64,000 bases of DNA from Hippopus hippopus (taxonomy: Eukaryota > Mollusca > Bivalvia > Cardiida > Cardiidae), in contig OX328113.1 in the NCBI GenBank assembly GCA_946811185.2, positions 22,915,521 through 22,979,520 of the forward strand, given 5' to 3'. The notes beneath the pieces were generated by a model that was not told where the DNA came from, did no database searches, and was given only the letters and a program-made list of their open reading frames with translations. Positions 23,170 to 35,300 of the stretch are shown here, one piece after another; the first letter of the stretch is position 1, and each line of letters begins with the position of its first letter. A program made the position numbers and the translations under genes.

Positions 23170-23369
23170 CTAACCCTTAGGGTGCCAAGCGCGACTCCAA
23201 GACCTATTTGCGGACAATGTAGATCAAGATCAGACTGCACAGAACGTGCAGTCTGATCTTTGATCTACACTGTCCGATAAGAAGATATCTTAAAAAAAAA
23301 AAAAAACTTATGGGTTCTTACTATCGGCTTGAAAGTTTCGTTTCACTTATTTAGCAGGTAAAGGGTTAA
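23170..23369 (+). mobile_element. F-family MITE
   Basis: Same layout; hairpin 23228-23258 is a perfect 13-5-13 stem-loop with loop AGAAC. Its right TTAA is shared with the next E copy. Confidence 0.82.
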
Positions 23370-24147
23370 CTCTTTACCACACGACAGAAGTTGAGACTTG
23401 TCCAAATTGAAAGCATTTGCAGACGACAAATTAAATAGGAATCGAACCGGGTGTGATTTGTCTTTGAGAGGGCAGAAAACTTATGAGGAAAAGGAGAAAA
23501 TGTTGGTTATCAGCCTTTTCTGCTTTTCCCGTCGTGTTTCCAAGTCTTCGCGAAATGTTTCGTGAAAGGTTAATAGAGATACATAGAGAGATAGGTTATT
23601 AGTTACGATTAGTTTTATAAATGAGCCGTGTTCTGTGAAAAGGGGGCTTAATGCATCTGCAAAAAGTATCGGCACATGTTACCCTGCGCAGTTGGTGCAG
23701 GCTGACATGGGTCAAAACTTTTTCCTATTATGTAATTTTCTGCATGTCCAAGGACCATTTTACCTCCGGATCAAGTTGATTGTAAAACAAAATGGATTTT
23801 ATGGATCCACGATTATATGATGACTTGCTTGGTATAATGCAATACGCAGATGCATTAAACCCCCTTTTCACAGAGCATGACTCAAATATGTTCTACAGTT
23901 TACCCTGTCTTTTAACCCTTTACCAAACAACAAAACTTCCGTTTTGGCAAATTTTAAGGCTTTTGCAGACGACAAATCAAATGTAGCTCAAATAATGGAA
24001 CTTGTGAGAGAAAAGACAGAAAATATTGTGGGAAAAGGAGAAAATTCTGGTTACCAGCATTTTCTCCTTTTCCCACGATGTTTTCAAAAAAAAAGAAGTC
24101 TTCCTCAGAGTAGTAGAAACATGGGATTGTTAAGGAAAGGGTTAACT
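23369..24147. mobile_element. Two E-family MITEs on either side of a C element
   Basis: About 23369-23575 (right half lost) and 23915-24147 (palindrome at 24028-24080 intact). Confidence 0.72.
23623..23884 (+). mobile_element. C-family MITE
   Basis: Full length, TIRs GAGCCGTGTTCTGTG and inverse. Hairpin around 23681-23711 with two mismatched pairs. Confidence 0.85.
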
Positions 24148-24667
24148 CATTACCATGCGCAGACCCTTTTTTTTTTTCTTCCTTCACCTTGTAGCAGATC
24201 AGGTTTAAAATCACTATTGCAAAAAGACTTCGTTCGTCACTATGTTTCCAGATTTTTCGTTTGTTAAAAATCAGTACTCCAATTGAAGGATATTTTAAAG
24301 ACGTCGAAATACATGTAAATACCATTTTACAACAGTGTTGGGGGAATATTACGACGGCCAGTGGATCTAATCACTCCTCGAGTATTTGTTATTAGTATAA
24401 AGCATAATAGACATTCTTGACCAATGGCTGCTTTCCCACAAAATTATAATCTTAACAAATCTAGCTCAGCGATAAAATTAAGAGGAATGAATCCTGTCGC
24501 AATGGTTTTCATCAATCCTCGAGCGGGTTTTGACCCAGCCGGGACTCTGACTCTAAAACCCCTGGGTATCCAGTATACTGCGTTACCAGTGGACTATATT
24601 TCCCCACAACGCTTTCAAAAGGCATCTTCCTCACTGGAAAACAGGGGATTGTTTGGTGAACGGTTAA

Positions 24668-24890
24668 CCCTTTACCACACAATCCCGAACTTTAACTACC
24701 CTGAGGTAAAAGGCTTTTGAAAGCATTGTGGGAAAAGTAGAAAATGCTGGAACCCAGCATTTTCTCCTTTTCACACAATGTTTTCTACCCTATCAAAGAC
24801 AAATTCTGTCATTTGAACCAAATCTATATTGCCATCTGCAAATACTTTCAATTTGGACAAGTCTACATTTTTTGTCGTTTGGAATAGATT
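24668..24890. mobile_element. E-family MITE
   Basis: TTAACCCTTTACCACACAAT, AAGTAGAAAATGCTGGAACC with inverse, TTGCCATCTGCAAATACTTT. Confidence 0.75.
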
Positions 24891-25099
24891 TAATAAATGT
24901 CGTAAATGGATTGAACCTAATGGGGCCCATGCAAGGAAAAAAAACGCGACTACAGTTCTATCCATAGGCGTCCAATTTTTCTATATCAAACTTGTCCTTT
25001 TTAGCGCAGAAATATATCTTTAGTCTCAATCTTTTTTATCTAACATCGTAAAACAAGTTCTCAAACCTTATATTAATCATACTGGATGTTTGCTTTGGG

Positions 25100-25103
<4 letters not shown>

Positions 25104-25166
<63 letters not shown>
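25104..25166. repeat. (GA)n microsatellite
   Basis: About 31 uninterrupted GA units. Confidence 0.95.
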
Positions 25167-25167
<1 letters not shown>

Positions 25168-25409
25168 ATTATGAGGATATGTTTTGAAAAATAGATTACA
25201 TGACACACAGAGAAGAAAAAAAAAATGGAAATAATCAGAAATAAAGAATGTAAGAATTAACACACACACACCCTCTCGAGGACCCCCTGTAAATTTGTAG
25301 GATTTTAGACCAGTTATAATGAGGTAAACCAACTACTGAACCTTATAATTAAAACAAAAGACAATGCATGATTATTTCTAAAGTAAACCGATATTCACAA
25401 TGCCAGGTA

Positions 25410-25837
25410 ACTCTTTACCAGACAACACATTTTAAGACACAATTTCAAAGCATTTGTAGACAACAAAATAAATACGATTCTGAAATTGAAAATAGTCTTA
25501 TGAAGGGTAGAAAACATTTTGGGAAAAGCAGAAAATGCTTGTTACAAGCATTTTCCCCTTTTCCTACTCTGTTTTCAAAAGTTTTCTTATTGGGTCGTGG
25601 AAACTCGGCATTGTTTAACCCTTTACCAAACAATCCCTGGTTTTTACGACCCAGAGGAAGAAGCTTTCTGAAAACATTGTGAGAAAAGGAGAAAATGCTG
25701 GTAACCAGCATTTTCTCCTTTTCCCACAATGTTTTCTACTCTTCAAAAGTCAAGTTTCAAATTTTGAGTCACGTTTGTCATCTGCAAATGCTTTCGATTT
25801 GGACCAGTCTAAAATTTTGCGTTTGGTAAAGGGTTAA
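25410..25837. mobile_element. Two E-family MITEs
   Basis: About 25410-25618 and 25615-25837, sharing TTAA at 25615-25618. The second is a textbook copy: GTGAGAAAAGGAGAAAATGC palindrome, then TTTGTCATCTGCAAATGC and GGTAAAGGGTTAA. Confidence 0.85.
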
Positions 25838-25936
25838 TAAGGACAGAATAACGTGACTGTATGAAATAGTTACAACTAAGTTTTTGTCTAAAATATTACC
25901 TCTGTAACCATTCACCATACAATCAAATGTTTTAAC

Positions 25937-26235
25937 TCTTTACCACACAATAAAATGGTTGACTTGTCAAAACTAAAAGCATTAGCAGACGATTAAGCGA
26001 TAAATGTAGCTCTTATTTTGGGATATATGTTTGAAAGGGTAAAAAAAATTGTGGGAAAAGCAGAAAATGCTGGTAGCAAGCAATTTCTTTTCTTTTCCAA
26101 CAACGTTTTCAGAAGCCTTTTCTTCGGGATTGTTTAAACACCAGATTGTGTGGTACGCGGTTAAACGACTCTGAGAAAGAAGCCTTTTGAAAACATTGTG
26201 GGAAAAGGAGAAAATGCAGGTAATAAGCAATTTCC
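25937..26235. mobile_element. E-family MITE plus a second truncated copy
   Basis: TTAACTCTTTACCACACAAT, GTGGGAAAAGCAGAAAATGC; the second begins at about 26162 and stops after AAAATGCAGG. Confidence 0.7.
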
Positions 26236-27116
26236 CACCACCTTTTCTGAAAAAAAAATGAGCTATCAATGGGACTGAAACATGGAGAGTCTCTCACCAG
26301 TTGTACCTTTTTATTTTGTATTAAAGTTTATGGAAGACTCACGAATTTCAATAACATGTCAGAATCGGACCTGAACTGTTTGTCTATCTTTATGCTTATG
26401 TTTACAGATGATACAGTTATTCTTACAACTAATAAGGGACGTTTATAATTTTTGTTAGGTAGTTTGTACGCATACTCATTACAGCGGGTTCTGACTGTCA
26501 CTGTCTTAAGATATAACCAACGATATGGCAACATTTGTTGATACTTTTGTGTCTTGTGTATATCAGAATAAGGTTTGTAAGAAATGGCAATATCAAATCT
26601 CTTGAAGATCTACGCAAAAGACTAGATCTACATGTACGAAATCTAAGATAAAAGTAATTGTAAGTTTGACAAGGGAAGTAACTATGATCCGATTAAGAAA
26701 CCTTAACACGTAATAGTTATTCCTCTTTTAAATGTGAAAACAAAGCCACATTTAGTCTTTTACTGTTGTGAATGACCGTCCTCTACATACATAACAAAGG
26801 TGATACTAAAAAATGAAAGGTACAGGGTTTCCTTAAATCTTTTTAGCGCCACAGGCTAAATCCGATGCTATTGCAGTGGGCACAGATCAAGACCAAATTG
26901 CATAGAACTTGGTCTTATCTTTTTGAAGGGTCTCCCAAGTAACATTTCTGTAAATCAGTTTCGAAATCGTAGCAATGCTTGCAAAGAAGGTTTTTTTTTT
27001 ATCTGTTACTTTCACTTCTGACAGCCATCTTGTTCACTTGAACTTTGTAGCTTGAGCAATTTTGTTACAGGATCACTGAGGGAACGCTCCTGTGAAATCA
27101 TTAAGTTGTTGTCACC

Positions 27117-27345
27117 TTTTAACTCTTTACTAAACAACAAAATTTTAGACTTTTCTAAATTGAAAGACTTTGCAGGTGACCATTTAAATTGGCTAAAATG
27201 TTGGAAATCGTCTTTGAAAGGGTAGAAAACATTTTTAGGAAAAGGAGAAAATCCTGGTTACCAGCAATTTCTCCTTTTCCGAAAACGTTTGCAAAAGCTT
27301 TCTTCCTCAGGGTCATTAAAACTCAGGATTGTGGTAAAGGGTTAA
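27117..27345. mobile_element. E-family MITE
   Basis: TTAACTCTTTACTAAACAAC, GGAAAAGGAGAAAATCCTGG, CAGGGTCATTAAAACTCAGG, GGTAAAGGGTTAA. Confidence 0.78.
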
Positions 27346-27617
27346 GCAAGTGTTAAAGACATATGAACGGATAGACAGACTGACAATGATAAACCTTATC
27401 GCTGTTCGGAATAGCTTACCTTTGAGTACTTTATGCTCAGGTGAGCTAAAAGCAGCAACCTAAAAAGCCTAAGACAAAAAACAAATCCAAACAGAAAAGA
27501 AAAACAGAACAAGGCATCATTTTTTGCATTTGTTTATGTTAAATCAACATTTGACACATATGCTGCAGACAAACATTTGTAAAAAAAAAAAACACTGTAA
27601 AAAAAAAAATCATAAAT

Positions 27618-28398
27618 GTTTAACTCTTTGTGGTAACTAAACCACAAAATGCTAGCCTCTTTTAAGTCTAAAGCATTTCTAGACGACAAAATAAATGAGG
27701 CTAAAATGTCTTTCACACGAAAGAAAATATTGTGGAAAAGAAGAAAGTCTGGTTTAAAGCATTTTCTCTTTTTTCCACAATGTTGTCATCACTCCCACTC
27801 CCTCCCCATCTACACCACTGAGCCCAGTAGGATCCCTTTGAATTGAAAATGCTGGTGATTTAACCCTCTCACTACCAACTTAAGAAAGTCAAATTTTTTC
27901 TAGGTCTAATAGAAGAATTTCAACTGCTATTGAATATGAATTGGGTCATAACGTAGCATGAGGTAGTGGATAATGAAGATCCAAGATCAGATTGTACATT
28001 CTGTGCAGTCTGATCTTGGATCTACGCCAACTGCAAAAGCTACCTACGTTCACTATAACTCTTTATTAGACACTAAAATTTTTAATTTTATCAAAAGCTT
28101 TCATCATTACTTTTGTAATCAAAGTACTGAAAGCACTGCTGAGGTTCGGTGCATTCAATCCAACTCAAGGTAAAATCCAAGTGTTAACTCTTTACCAAAC
28201 CATAAATCTTTAGACTTGTCCAAGCTGACATTGGAAGCATTTGCAGAAGACAAATAAAATGTGGCTTAAAAAAATAAAACTACTTTTTGAAAAGGAACAA
28301 AACATTGAGGGAAAAAGTTGTTTCAACTGTTTCACATTGTTTTAAAAGGTCCTCTTCTTCAGGGTCGTTAAAAGTCAGGATTGTGTGATAACGAGTTA
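27618..28398. repeat. Two E-family copies flanking an F copy
   Basis: About 27618-27790 (truncated) and 28180-28398 (palindrome lost). Confidence 0.65.
27859..28040. repeat. F-family copy, diverged
   Basis: Begins TTAACCCTCTCACTACC and contains CCAAGATCAGATTGTACATT with its pairing arm. The right end is unclear. Confidence 0.6.
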
Positions 28399-28467
28399 AA
28401 CCAAATAATAAACATTTACTGCTGTATCATATGCCTGAAAGAATGGTACACATTGCATTTTGAATAT

Positions 28468-28718
28468 GAGCCATGCCCTGTGAAGAGGGGGCTTTATGTA
28501 TCTCAGTGATGCATGATACCAAGCAAGTCATTACAGTATAATAGATCCATAAAGTCCGTTTTGAATAACAACTAATTGAATCCTGAGGTATACTGGTCAG
28601 AAAATTTACCAGGAGCAAAACATTTCGGCCCAGGTTAGCCTGTGCGGATTGCACAGGCTGACCTGGGTCGATACTTTTTGCAAATGCATTAAACCCCCTT
28701 TTGACAGAGCATGGCTCA
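28468..28718 (-). mobile_element. C-family MITE
   Basis: Full length. The hairpin near 28633-28663 has GTGC/GCAC in place of GCGC/GCGC, a paired change that keeps the stem. Confidence 0.85.
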
Positions 28719-29271
28719 TATCTATTTGCCTAAAAGCTTGCTTTTCAGTGTATTTTACAAAATCCATAACGCATCTGATTCAGCTTAATGTCGGCTCTGA
28801 ACATTACATTTTTAATTCAATTCTGATATTTTCATACACACCCAATGGTATGTCACAAAATTTTCTTATTAAACCCGTATTTAAGGTTTATATTTTCCAC
28901 TGGGTAAATCAGTGTTGGAATGCTTCGCAACCCACCTCCACAATTTCGGGTTTGCTCTATAAAGGGACATATAACTTTTATGTTAAATCATAGTGGAGAC
29001 ATTAATATCCTCTACCACAAACTATAGAATTTTGTGCAATGGGACGCAAATGAGCTTGTAGTCTCTCTTGGGATGAACCAGTACTGGGTTGGGGCCCTCA
29101 GTGCATTGCCCAGGAACAATCCTGTGTGACCAGTGGTAGTTCTACAAACAGAGCTAGAAATGAGCAACCTCTCTAGTAGCACTATCCATCCATTCTGTAA
29201 TGGTACCACTACTCTATGATAATACTCTTTAGATGTTATAAATTCCCTGTATTTCTGGGTCAGGTCAGAGG

Positions 29272-29340
29272 TCAGGGTATATCAGTCACTTTGTCTGCCT
29301 CTCTTTCTTGTGAGGAGACCCATCTGCTGTATTTCTGCAG
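29272..29340 (-). CDS. TSEN2: TSEN2 exon 10, C-terminus (residues 735-756)
   Basis: Acceptor TTGTTTTCAG. Encodes LQKYSRWVSSQEREADKV and ends with TGA at 29272; SRWVSSxER is the conserved C-terminal TSEN2 signature. Confidence 0.9.
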   Translation of the reverse strand: MQKYSRWVSSQEREADKVTDIP

Positions 29341-32300
29341 CTGAAAACAAATATATGTGAAGACTTTATAAGGGTCATTAACACATAGCCTCCCTAAAGA
29401 AATTTGAAGCAGACAGTTTCGAACGAATCTTTGCAACACAGGCATAAACTCTATATATTTTAGACTCTCCAAAATTCAAAACATCTACAGGCAACAAATT
29501 CAAAATGAATACAAGTGAGCTTAGCTTTTCTGTTTGAAAAAAAAAATATGGGAAGAAGAGAAAATGCAGATTACCAGCATTTTTTTTTCCTACTATGTTT
29601 TCAAAAACCTTCTCACTAAGGGTGGTTACAGCTTGGGATTGTTTGGTAAAAGGTAAAAGGTTAATCAAGGTATAATGATAAATATAAACTTGTAAAACAT
29701 CATTACAGAAGGTAAAATTGCTCTTCAAAAGCAATTCCTACTTTTGTAAGAATTATTTCAAAAAGTGATTTGATGCAAGGTCGAAAAATCACCTGCAAGT
29801 TGTAATTCAGAATTCAAAAAACCAAGCACTCAAGCAATTAAGATTACCACACAATCAAGAATTTTAACAACCATTAGAAAGAAGGCTTTTGAAAACTCTG
29901 TGGCAAAAGGAGAAAATGCTAATGACCAGCATTTTCCTCCTTTTCCCACAATGTTTTCTACCCTACCGAAGACACATCTTATCATTTGAGGAAAAAAGAA
30001 GATAAAGTAAAGATTACAAAATTGACTCACATGTATGCGCAGTTTTGAGAGACAAGTAGGTGACAACTTCTCATCCTCTGTGAAATCTGACGGAATGATT
30101 ACATAACAAACTAGCAGGGACTGCAAAGAAAAGTAAAATGAAAGTCAGTCTTAACTCTTCACCACATAACAAAATTTTAAATGTGTCCAAATTGAAAAAT
30201 ATTGCAGACAAAAAATTTAATGTGGATCAAATGATGGAATTTGCTTTGGAAACAACAGAAAATATTGTTGAAAAAGGAGGAAATGATGATTAGCAACATT
30301 TTCTCCTTTTCCCACACTGTTTTAAAAAGTTTTCAAAAGTCTTCTTCGTTCAATTACCTAAAACTCCAGATTGTGTGGAAAAGGGTTTAACCTTTTTTAG
30401 ACACATTTTAAAAATAATAAATAATCACACAACATCAAAGAATGGCTTGGTAATGTGAAACTATGTATCATCTGCATGAGAAAGTTGACCAACAAGTGGA
30501 CGGATGTACACAAAACATGTTATATAACATAAGCTCTTTTGGCCTATGAGGCTGAAAAACATAAGTTGTTATTGCAAGGCTTCTCCTACCAGAAAATCCA
30601 AAGTATAGAACACTGTCAGTAAAAAATCAGATATCACATTCTAAGCCAGTGTTATGTATAAAACCAAAGCAGAATTAATTCTATGACCAAGCTACCTTAG
30701 CAACATGTTCTGTAATTCTCTGTAGACCTGAGAAAGAAGTCCATGTAAATGCCCTGTTAGCATATTCTTCCACCCCTTTGTATGTCCCTGAAAATAAGAT
30801 ATTAACACTTAAAGCGCCCTTCACAACTATAGTTGCTTTTGTGGTCAGTGAAAGTCAAGATCAGGCTGCAGTCTGATCTTCGATCTACATTGTCCGCTTT
30901 GCTAAGATATTCTAAATAAATTGTCCTTGATATTTCAATAAAACCCCAATAGAAACTCTGATTATTCCGTTATTTAACTGCAGACAGTGCAGCTATCTGA
31001 AAAGAGGACTCATCCTTTAAGAAAGTTTTCTTTGACATTCACATGATTTTGAGCAAGAATAACAACATACTTCAAAGATAGCAGAGCTGTATGGACAATG
31101 TGTTGTAGCCACGTAAAAAAAAAGTTGTGGTCAATTAATAAAATCTGATAATGCACTGCTCAATTCTTGACAATTCCTCACCTGCACTGGTGCACAGTAA
31201 TACAAGTATTTCCAAACTGTTGGCTTCTTTGTTAAACTAGAACTGTTTCAGACCATTAAATACTTAAACCCCTTGTTAACCAGCATTTTCTCCTTTTCCC
31301 ACTAAGTTTTCTACACTTCCAAAGAAAAATTTCAGTTTTTGAGTTACAATTAATTTGTCGTCTGCAAATTCTTTCAAATTTGACAAGTTTAAATCTCTGT
31401 TGCCTTGTGGGAAAGAGTTAACTCTTTACCACACAGTCCCGCCTTTTAACGACCCTGAGGAAAAAGCCTTTTGAAAACATTGTGAGAAAAGGAGAAAATG
31501 CTGGTAACCAGCATTTTCTCCTTTTCCCACAATGTTATCTGCTTTATCAAGGAAAAATTGTGTTATTTTTGCCACCTTTGTCGTCTACAATTGCTTTCAA
31601 TTTGGACAAGTCCAGAATTTTGTCGTTTGGTAACAAGTTAGGGTTTAACTTATTTTGTCAAAAAAATGCATAATGGACATTTTAGGATTATTGCCACTGT
31701 CAGGGACATTATGATCCTTTTGTTTGTGATGTGTTGCTTCAAGACAACAGTAGATGTCAGCAGCTGTGAGGGCCTACTACAAGAACCAGGTTGTCCATCA
31801 GCACAATTTTGTGTCCTCGTCTTCTTCATTGGTAGAGATTACTGGACTGTTCCACTGGTTGCGGTCCTTCGAATTTTTTTTATCTTCATCTAGAATTTCC
31901 TTTGGATTTCTATTGAAATTCAAACTAACAAATCATTTCTGTGAGTATGATCAAAATCGGTTGATCAGTATCTGAGGAGAACATGTTTGATATGAAAGTA
32001 AACCCTTTCCCATGCAGTCCCGAGTTTTAATGACCCTGAGAAAGAAAGTGCTTGAAAACATTGTGGGAAAAGAGATAATTCTGGTAGACAGCATTTCTTT
32101 CTTTTCCCACAATGTTTTTTGAACTTTTAAGACCTAATCTCATCGTTTGAGCCATATTTGCTCTGTAGTTTGCAATTTCAGTTTAAAAAAGAATAACATT
32201 TTCATGTTGGGCAGAAATAAATGATGCATGGACAGACAGACACATAATGGCCATAAAGCTATGACATAAGCTTACTGGCCTTTGCCAGTAGACCTAAACA

Positions 32301-35300
32301 ACCATGATAATACCTGAATGAACTGCCTTCACAATAATAGAGTAGCTGCCATGGAAAAATGGAGGTCCTTCCTTGTATAATACTGTAAGATAGAATTTTT
32401 TTTTTATTCTTTTAAAGTTAAAGTAACAATAGCTGCCAAAAGTAAATAATGCAGGTGTTAAAATACATTTAAATTTCAATCATATCAAATAAAAGCATGG
32501 AAATTATTGTGAAGATGACAATCTGTTATTGGACTGTTGGTCCAAGTGTTAGCCGCTAGCAAAGAAATTAATTTCAAAACTGTTTAGAAGTTGCCAGGTC
32601 ACTGTATCTTTTGTGGTTTTTTTTTTTGCCTAATTTAAAAATTCTTTTTTCTGCCAGCAACTAACATTTGGACCAACCACACAGTAACAGATTATCATCT
32701 TCACGATATTTTTCATACTTTTATATGGTATGATTTCAATCTAAATGCATTTTAATACCTGCACTGTTTTTGGCCACTGTTGGGCCCTTAAGTTATGATT
32801 TGTTTTAATGAATTGGTAATTTTGGAGGAAAAGACTTTTTTGTTTGAATGTGGTAATACGCTGCTTTCAACAATTTTTTTCAGTCACATCAGGGAAACAA
32901 CTCATTATTCAACGTCTTTCATGTGTTTCCACAGTACATGAACTAGGCTGAGGGTCTACAGCGCCTTGTCAAAGGACACTCCTCTGTGTAAAAAGAGCCT
33001 GAAAATATGACAAAGTTTTTTCTAATTAACTACATGTATTTTGAAAGTTTTAATCTTTATTACGGAATCCCTAGTTTTAACAACCATGAAAGAGATGGCT
33101 TTTGAAAACATTGTGTGAAAAGGAGAAAATGCTGGTAACCACATTTTATCCTTTTCACATAAGGTTTTCTACCCTTTCAAAGACAATTTTCAGCATTTCA
33201 GCCACATTCAATTTCTGTCCTTTTGGATATAGAAAATTCCAAAATTGTGTGTAAAGGATTAAAAAATAAGTCACAAAACAAGTGGGAATAACACCCCCCC
33301 CCCCCAAAAGGAGACAGCAATTACAAATTACGTGTGAGAAGGAACAATTTCAGTTTCAGTCAAAAGAAGACCTTTTTCAAATCCCAATTATATAATGGTC
33401 AGATATTCTATAAATAATGAATAAATAAGTTGGTCAAACGAAAGTAGAATGTCTACCATATAAGGAAACTCTATCAATTAATGCATGACAAACAATATCT
33501 CACAAAAATCAGTTCCGAATATCACTCCTGGTTTCGGAACCCATCCGCGACTTCGGAAATAGTGATATGCTGCATAACACGGTAAAAATCTGGGTTGCTG
33601 GCAAAATCTGTGCCATAATTCCTCCAGGTTGAGAGTTACTTGACTGTCCTCATCTATAATACTCAGACAACCCAGGCCATAGGATAGAAAAAATGCCTGA
33701 AATAAAACTGAAATACAGTGTTACCCTTGCTTTGACAACCCTTAAAGAGAATGCTTGCAAAAAAATTAAGGAAAAAGGAGAAAATGTTGGTAACCAGCAT
33801 TTTCTCCTTTTCCTACAATGCTTTTAACCTTTCGAAGGCAGTTTTCATCATTTAATTAATGTTTAATTTGTTTGTAATGCCCTCCATGAAAGGAGGATTT
33901 GGGAAACACTAGAGGAAAAGGAGACAAGGTTAGTAACCAGCAATGCCTCCTTTTCCCACAATGATTTTTAATCACTCCAAAAACAAAAACCATTGTTTTA
34001 ACTACATTTTGTTTGTCATCTACAAATGCATTTAGTTTAGTAAAGTCTAAATTTTCTTGTTTGGTAAAGGGATAAATGTCCATAAAAATGACAATAATTG
34101 TTCACACAACTTTACCTCCTCAGAAGATAATACCAAAGGTTCTGTGTATGGAAATGGATCCTTTTTCAACACTGGTTTCCAATGGTAACCACTTTCATTT
34201 CGGTCAAAGGTAATGTGATCTTCAACATCAGAATCATCAATGATAAGATAATCACCATCGTCATCATCGACCTCACAATATGGATGAATCTCTCTGTCAT
34301 TTAATGTAACATCTTTTATCTTGCTACCATTTAAAGTTTCATATTCACTTACTTTTAATTCATTTTCACTTAAATTTGCTTCCTCATTTTTATCATTCAG
34401 GTCATTCAATGAAGTTAAATTCATGTCATTTCTTTGGTCTTCAGTACTTGAAACAATTTCACTTCTATGATCACAAGTTTCAACCTTTTTATTCTGGAAT
34501 GTTTCACTGCACTCTTTATCTACAATGTCATCTTTGTTATTAAGTAGATCTGGTTTACTTTCACAGGAATCCACACTTTCTCCATTAACAGATGGATTGT
34601 TTAGCACTCTCCTACCTCTTTCTTGATTTTCTTGAAAACAATTTTCACCTTCAAGATGGGAAGCTGCATTAAGGTCTACTATACTTCCTTCCTTTCTATC
34701 ACATTTCCTGTTATCATTAAAATTTGTTTCTAAATCCCTAATGCTTGAATCACATACATTTCCACAAGTTCTACTATCCATGACAGAGCCTTTTACTGCA
34801 CCAACTTTTCTTTTCTTACAGGGAGGACAATCATCCTGGTCTTTAAAATCTTCACTTTGACAACTCTTTTTAAGGTCAACTTTGTCAAGTTTATGTTCGT
34901 ATCCATGACAACTAGATGAGGACAGCACAGCTGTTCCCAAGGAATCTCCACATTGGTCTTCATGACTGTCACTTTGACAACTATTTTTAAGGTCAAGGCT
35001 GTCATGTTTCTGTTGGTTTTTTTGACTACTTGATGTGGATGGAACTGCTGCTCCCCAGAAATCTTCATCAGCTTCACAATTGTCCCAATCACTTGCTACT
35101 CCATCTTTGTTTGACATTTTACCTCCTTCAAAGAATTTGGAAGCAGATTTCATTATTTACAAATGGGAATCAATGCATCTAGAAATGAGTCATACTCTGG
35201 TAAAAAGGGACTTAGTGCATCTCTATAATGCATTATAACAAGCAAGTCATCACACAACTATGGATCCATAAAATCCATTTTGTCTAACAACAGGCTGCAT

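Noticed and set aside
23954..24325. ORFs of 90-125 codons overlapping E elements
   Set aside because: They arise from the E consensus and its palindrome, recurring as [29 protein letters not shown] peptides in many places and both strands.
24424..24720. 98-codon plus-strand ORF
   Set aside because: Its second half is an E element and the first half has no recognisable feature.
31666..31893. Small plus-strand protein with hydrophobic segments
   Set aside because: It lies in TSEN2 intron 7, overlaps an E element edge, and lacks a recognisable domain or codon pattern.
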